From Delphinus delphis (taxonomy: Eukaryota > Chordata > Mammalia > Artiodactyla > Delphinidae): a stretch of DNA of 64,000 nucleotides. Position numbers and translations under genes: made by a program. Where the stretch lies: assembly GCF_949987515.2 (NCBI RefSeq), contig NC_082696.1:36808431-36872430 (forward strand), written 5' to 3'. Shown here one piece after another: positions 58,065-64,000 of this stretch (positions are counted from its first letter, which is position 1; each line of letters begins with the position of its first letter). The notes beneath the pieces are model-generated. The model had not been told where the DNA came from. It saw only the letters and a program-made list of their open reading frames with translations, and searched no databases.

Positions 58065-60875
58065 TTATTTATATTTTTACCAACATCTTCTACTGGTCTC
58101 TTAAATTAATAGTCAACCTGCTATGAACTTATAAGTGTGTCAGAAGTAAAGGAAATAAAGAAAAACAAAGCCTGGCAATTTTGGTTGGAGAAGTTCATAT
58201 AAAATTTAGAGATACTGGTCCTCTGGAGGTAGCTGGAGAAGAAAGGGATTAAGTATTTGCTTTTGTTCCAATGAATTATTTGGAATTTTAACATGTTTCA
58301 AAATAAAAAGTTACTTCAGTTAGTACAATAAAAGTTTCCCTTAATGATTCATTTATTTACATTTCTTTGTAAAACATACTCCCTCTTCATTGTGTTGGTT
58401 ATAGGAAGTAAGGTATAATGTGTGTGCATAACAAACATGAGGTATATATACCTCCCTTCCCCTTACCCATGGGAGACATAGCTAATTAATCACGGCATTC
58501 TTTGCTACTGAAGAGAAGTCTGAATTTTAGGGTTTCATGAATCTGTTATCTATCAGCTGATGCCGGCATGCAGATTTAAGCCTATTTCCTTTCCTTGGTA
58601 CCAGAGAAAAACTTAGGTCAGCATGTCCACCCTCCCCACTTACTAGCTAAGAAATCTTGGGAAAGGCTTTTAATCTGTTCTGCTGCCCTCACAGGACTGT
58701 TACACAAGTGGAAAGATTAAATTCCCATAAACGCATTTTGTAAACTGTACAGTTGCAATCACACATTGTTTGAAGAAATAAGATTAATTGTTTTGTAATG
58801 TAAACAGCACCATCTCTTCAGTTAATCTCTTCCTGGGCTCTTTCCATACATATTTATTTTATCTATTTTGTAAGTGCAGTTTTTTTTTATTTTTGGTTTT
58901 ATTAAAACTATCCACACCTGTATTCCCTTTGAATGTGATATCTGATCCTAACCAGAAGAAAATGCTGCTGGAGGAGAAAGCTCTAAATCTCACACCTGGC
59001 TCATCATTATGGCGCTCTGGCAGTCCTTTCTTCTCGGCTGGAGGCTGTGTGATTAATAACCCCTCTTCCCAATCATATGGATATAATACTCGTCTTCCTT
59101 TGGCTGGAGATGGGAGATATCTTATAAATGTGTGACGCACATGGGGGCTTCGTGATGCTAATTTCAAAATCAGCTAGGAGTTGATTGGCAGAAAACCGAA
59201 CAATGGGGTGACAGGTGTGCTGGGGGTCAGGAATCTGTGAAAGAGAGGCTGAGTGAGGGTGGAGGAAAAGAGCTAGAGAGATTTGGAGTTAATCAAGAGC
59301 AGTAGCTGGGACAGCAGCCGTTTATGAAAGCAGATCTAAGCCAGATATCCTGGAAGAGAGGGCAGCTTCAAAGGCTGGTGAAAACAAAGAGAGGTGTGGG
59401 AGTTTAGCTGACTTCACAAAAAGCAGGATGGAACTAAGACGCCAAGATGATGCCATAAATGGCACAAACGTATTCTCTGTGTACCACATTCCCGAAGTGT
59501 GCCTGTCTGCCCCAGGTTTGTACCCTGAGGAACCACGCCCATTTCTGATTATGACAGCCTCAAGGTCAGAGACGCTCTCATTTGTTTCTCTAGATGCCAA
59601 CAGGGGACATGCACTCAGGAAGTGTTCACCGGACTAGACGGAACTAAACATTGGATTGTCAGGAAGTTGATTTGGGTAACACGAAAAGGGGAGAAGCAGA
59701 GAATCGAGCCACAATTTCACCCCTTAAACATGCCAGCAGAAGTGATGAGGATGACTACAGGAACGTTTAGTTGGAAGGCTTCCAATAACTAGGCGGAGCA
59801 CATTGTTCAAGATAAGCCCCATTTTGGTTTGCATTCTAAAATTCTAGTTAAGATGTGCTAAGTTTTCTGCATAGCAAATGCTTTCACCCCAAGGCCAACT
59901 AGATGATAACATGTCCAAAGACGGAAAGTGTGTTGAAACTTTTCCAAAAAACTGGCTTGGGTATCTGTTGCTGACTTACTCTCTCAGGTGATCCAGTCAG
60001 CATAGCAAAAGAACTACCCCGGAGAGAAGAACAGGTGGAAAGGGGAGAGGTACGGATGCCACATCCTGTGATGGCCTGCCCAAACGATTGCCCCACTCAA
60101 CCGGGGGCAATGCAGACAGGAGAAGTGAGAGCCAGTAGCTTGATATATTGGTCACATCTGCTCTTAGGGACACTTCATCCATCTTCTTTGCACTCTAGCC
60201 ACTTTGCCTTTACAGATGGTTTTTACTTATGTAAAAATATTTTTTCTTTGGGCAGTATGACAGACTCAACACATGCTTCCGTGTCCAAATGTATTTCTTT
60301 AGCAAATTATCTGCAAGCCAAAATTTTATGTGGGGTTTAATAAATCTGTGAATATAGTTTATATATACACACTTTAATTCAAATAACTCTCTTAAAATAG
60401 TCACATTTAACTATCCATGCACACAGACTATATGTTTACATCATCCCTGTTGCATAAGTAGAAGTTTTCCAAAAATTCTGGGTACAGTAGAAAGAGGGAG
60501 TTCCAAGGAAGGAATATTACCTCTAAAACTCCTCTCTAACACATATATGAAGGCATTTAATCTGTCGCCAAATACCAGAAATATTTTACTTTTCCCCTGT
60601 GAGAATGAATACTTCACCTAGATGAATTTTAAACAGTGAAATGACTACTTCCATCCCATCAAATCTATCTTTACTTAAAAATAATCAAAATGAACAGTTT
60701 TAGAGTTTCAAACTATTAGAGAAGGTTTTTTATTTTTGTTTTTTTAATTAAGAAGTGCTTCAGCTTGGACATATTCAAGGCAGGTCACTCAGTGCTTTAG
60801 CCAAGAACATAATTCAAATATTGTGGAAATAATTTATGCTACTCTTCAAATATTTACAGGTCTCGCGCCTTCCTG
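58065..60875. other. Unassigned intron, with CNE-like stretches
   Basis: A possible weak MIR at about 58630-58760 ('cttactagctaagaaatcttgggaaaggcttttaatctgt'). 58960-59170 and 59880-60130 are mixed in composition, repeat-free and contain CpGs. Open frames here (for example 58788-59135 and 59322-59600) resemble no known protein. Confidence 0.35.
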
Positions 60876-60879
60876 ACCA

Positions 60880-61165
60880 ATTTGTGATTGTGTAGGACTG
60901 TGTGTCTAGTTCTGGACGATGAACTATGAGCAATGATGAGCTTCTCCTCCCGAGGAGGAGCATTTTAGTGCCATTGTAGACACTCCAGATCTATCCTTGC
61001 TCTCTGGCACGGCAACCCGTGATGATTGAGATGGTGGCTGTGTCCCTAGCCTTGTTTCCTTAGTGACAGTGATTGGTAAAACTTCCTGCTGACCCATGAG
61101 AATAAACCTTTGTGTTTTTTAGTCACAGAGACTTGGGAAGTGTTTACTAGCACAACATGCAAAGC
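60880..61165 (+). mobile_element. LTR fragment, ERVL/MaLR-like
   Basis: 'ttagtgccattgtagacactccagatct', 'ttccttagtgacagtgattgg', 'cctgctgacccatgagaataaacctttgtg' and 'cacagagacttgggaagtgtttactagcacaaca' match the 3' half of a common mammalian LTR. Family name unresolved. Confidence 0.6.
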
Positions 61166-61219
61166 GCATTGTGATTATATATGCGTGTGTATGTATATGT
61201 TTATATACATGTATTCCTC

Positions 61220-61424
61220 TTTTTTTTTTTTTTGCGGTACGTGGACCGCTTACCACCGTGGCCTCTCCCGCTGCGGAGCACAGGCTCCGGACGCGCAGGC
61301 TCAGTGGCCACGCCTCACGGGCCCAGCCGCTCCGCGGCATGTGGGATCCTCTCGGACCGGGGCACGAACCCGTGTCCCCTGCATCGGAGGCAGACTCTCA
61401 ACCACTGCGCCACCAGGGAAGCCC
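61220..61424 (-). mobile_element. CHR-2-like tRNA-derived SINE, minus strand
   Basis: T tract, GCGGTACGTGGACCGCTTAC to CCACCAGGGAAGCCC. Full length. Target-site duplications TATTCCTC at 61212-61219 and 61425-61432. It lies 840 bases downstream of the NKAIN2 exon in gene direction and on the gene's sense strand. Confidence 0.93.
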
Positions 61425-61672
61425 TATTCCTCATTTTAAAATATCTAATAACTATATATTAGTTACATAACCTAATACACACACTCACATAGTTTCTTTT
61501 TAAATTGCAGAAGAATTTTACGTGAACCAATTGGTGCCATTCTACCCAGAATATTTTATGTCTTGTTATCTAAGAATTGTGAGTTAATATCATTCTGAAA
61601 GTAAAGAAAGAGGCCACAAGCAGATTCTACTTGTATTGTTAGTTTATAATTGTTAGGACGGTGCACCTCAGT

Positions 61673-61715
61673 TGCAGATCTACATGGAGTCTAAGAAAAT
61701 GTACGTAGATCTGCA
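61673..61715. other. Inverted repeat with 11-bp arms
   Basis: TGCAGATCTAC (61673-61683) and GTAGATCTGCA (61705-61715) are perfect complements with a 21-base loop. About 550 bases downstream of the exon. Confidence 0.6.
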
Positions 61716-61767
61716 CATACACAATCTGTAATAAATAAATGGAGACATGTATAATCAAGTTGAATGA

Positions 61768-61809
61768 ATAACTTTATGAATCCCACAAATAACTTTACGA
61801 ATCCCACAA
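61768..61809. repeat. Tandem duplication of a 21-base unit
   Basis: Two adjacent units, 61768-61788 and 61789-61809, differ by one base (TTATGAATCC against TTACGAATCC). Confidence 0.9.
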
Positions 61810-62174
61810 AAGTGTGCATTTAGCTGTAGTGAAAGTTCTTCAAAAACAAAGGAGTTATTTATAACTCCAACTGCCTTCTTGTAGAGGGAGGGTTCTTCAT
61901 TGACATAATACTATGAAAAATAGGGGCATGATAGTCTAGAAGTGGAATTTATAGAAAAGCTGGATTGTTTTGAAAAAGGTGGGGGGGTGATAAAAAGAGA
62001 TGGATGGTACCTAGGGTAAATCTAAGAAGAAGCTAGGGCAAAGGGAGAGGGGAGTTCCCAGAATTAGCAGCACAGCCAGAAAGAAGCACTTGGCCCACAG
62101 CACAGCCTGGTTTAACCTGACACATCCCTGTTAAAAGTGGCACTGATTAGGAAAAAGCACAGAGCCACATTTTA

Positions 62175-64000
<1,826 letters not shown>

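Overview
The window is nuclear DNA from a mammal, almost certainly a cetacean. It carries several near-identical tRNA-derived SINEs of the CHR type (about 205-217 bp, opening GGGCTTCCCTGGTGG and closing in poly-A), a longer CHR-1-like SINE, and L1 tails of the cetartiodactyl type, over a background of mammal-wide repeats (MIR, L2-like, MLT1 LTRs, MER20, old L1). There are no bacterial features, operons, rRNAs, tRNAs or CRISPR arrays.

Only one protein-coding feature is supported: a 201-base internal exon on the minus strand (62265-62465) with consensus splice signals and a 67-residue phase 0/0 frame, which I recognise as NKAIN2 (Na+/K+ transporting ATPase interacting 2). The rest of the window is therefore read as NKAIN2 intron: 62466-64000 is upstream of the exon in the gene's direction and 1-62264 is downstream. 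NKAIN2 is known to have very large introns, which fits.

Layout. 1-8700: old repeats, a split MLT1 LTR carrying a young SINE, two minus-strand L1 relics and a nearly complete second LTR. 8700-21200: AT-rich intron with a young minus-strand L1 tail, two plus-strand L1 relics, MIRs, one CHR-2-like and one CHR-1-like SINE. 21200-24140: a low-repeat stretch with a GC-rich part and a TAAT-rich part that could be regulatory. 24140-28050: three MIRs, a 28-base A tract and a long TA microsatellite. 28050-40600: mostly unassigned AT-rich intron, with a MIR broken by both an LTR and a SINE. 40600-49400: dense repeats, including a MER20 split by an L1, an L1 with an inverted 5' part, and a decayed L1. 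49400-62264: mostly unassigned, but containing a decayed hAT-superfamily transposase relic (about 57200-58060, minus). 62265-62465: the exon. 63700-64000: another L1 relic running off the window.

I found no convincing new biological system. The items most worth a second look are the hAT transposase relic, the twin-primed L1, the nested insertion stacks that give a relative chronology, and a few low-repeat segments with homeodomain-like or paired E-box motifs. Repeat family names come from memory of consensus sequences, not from a database search, and the boundaries of old repeats are approximate.
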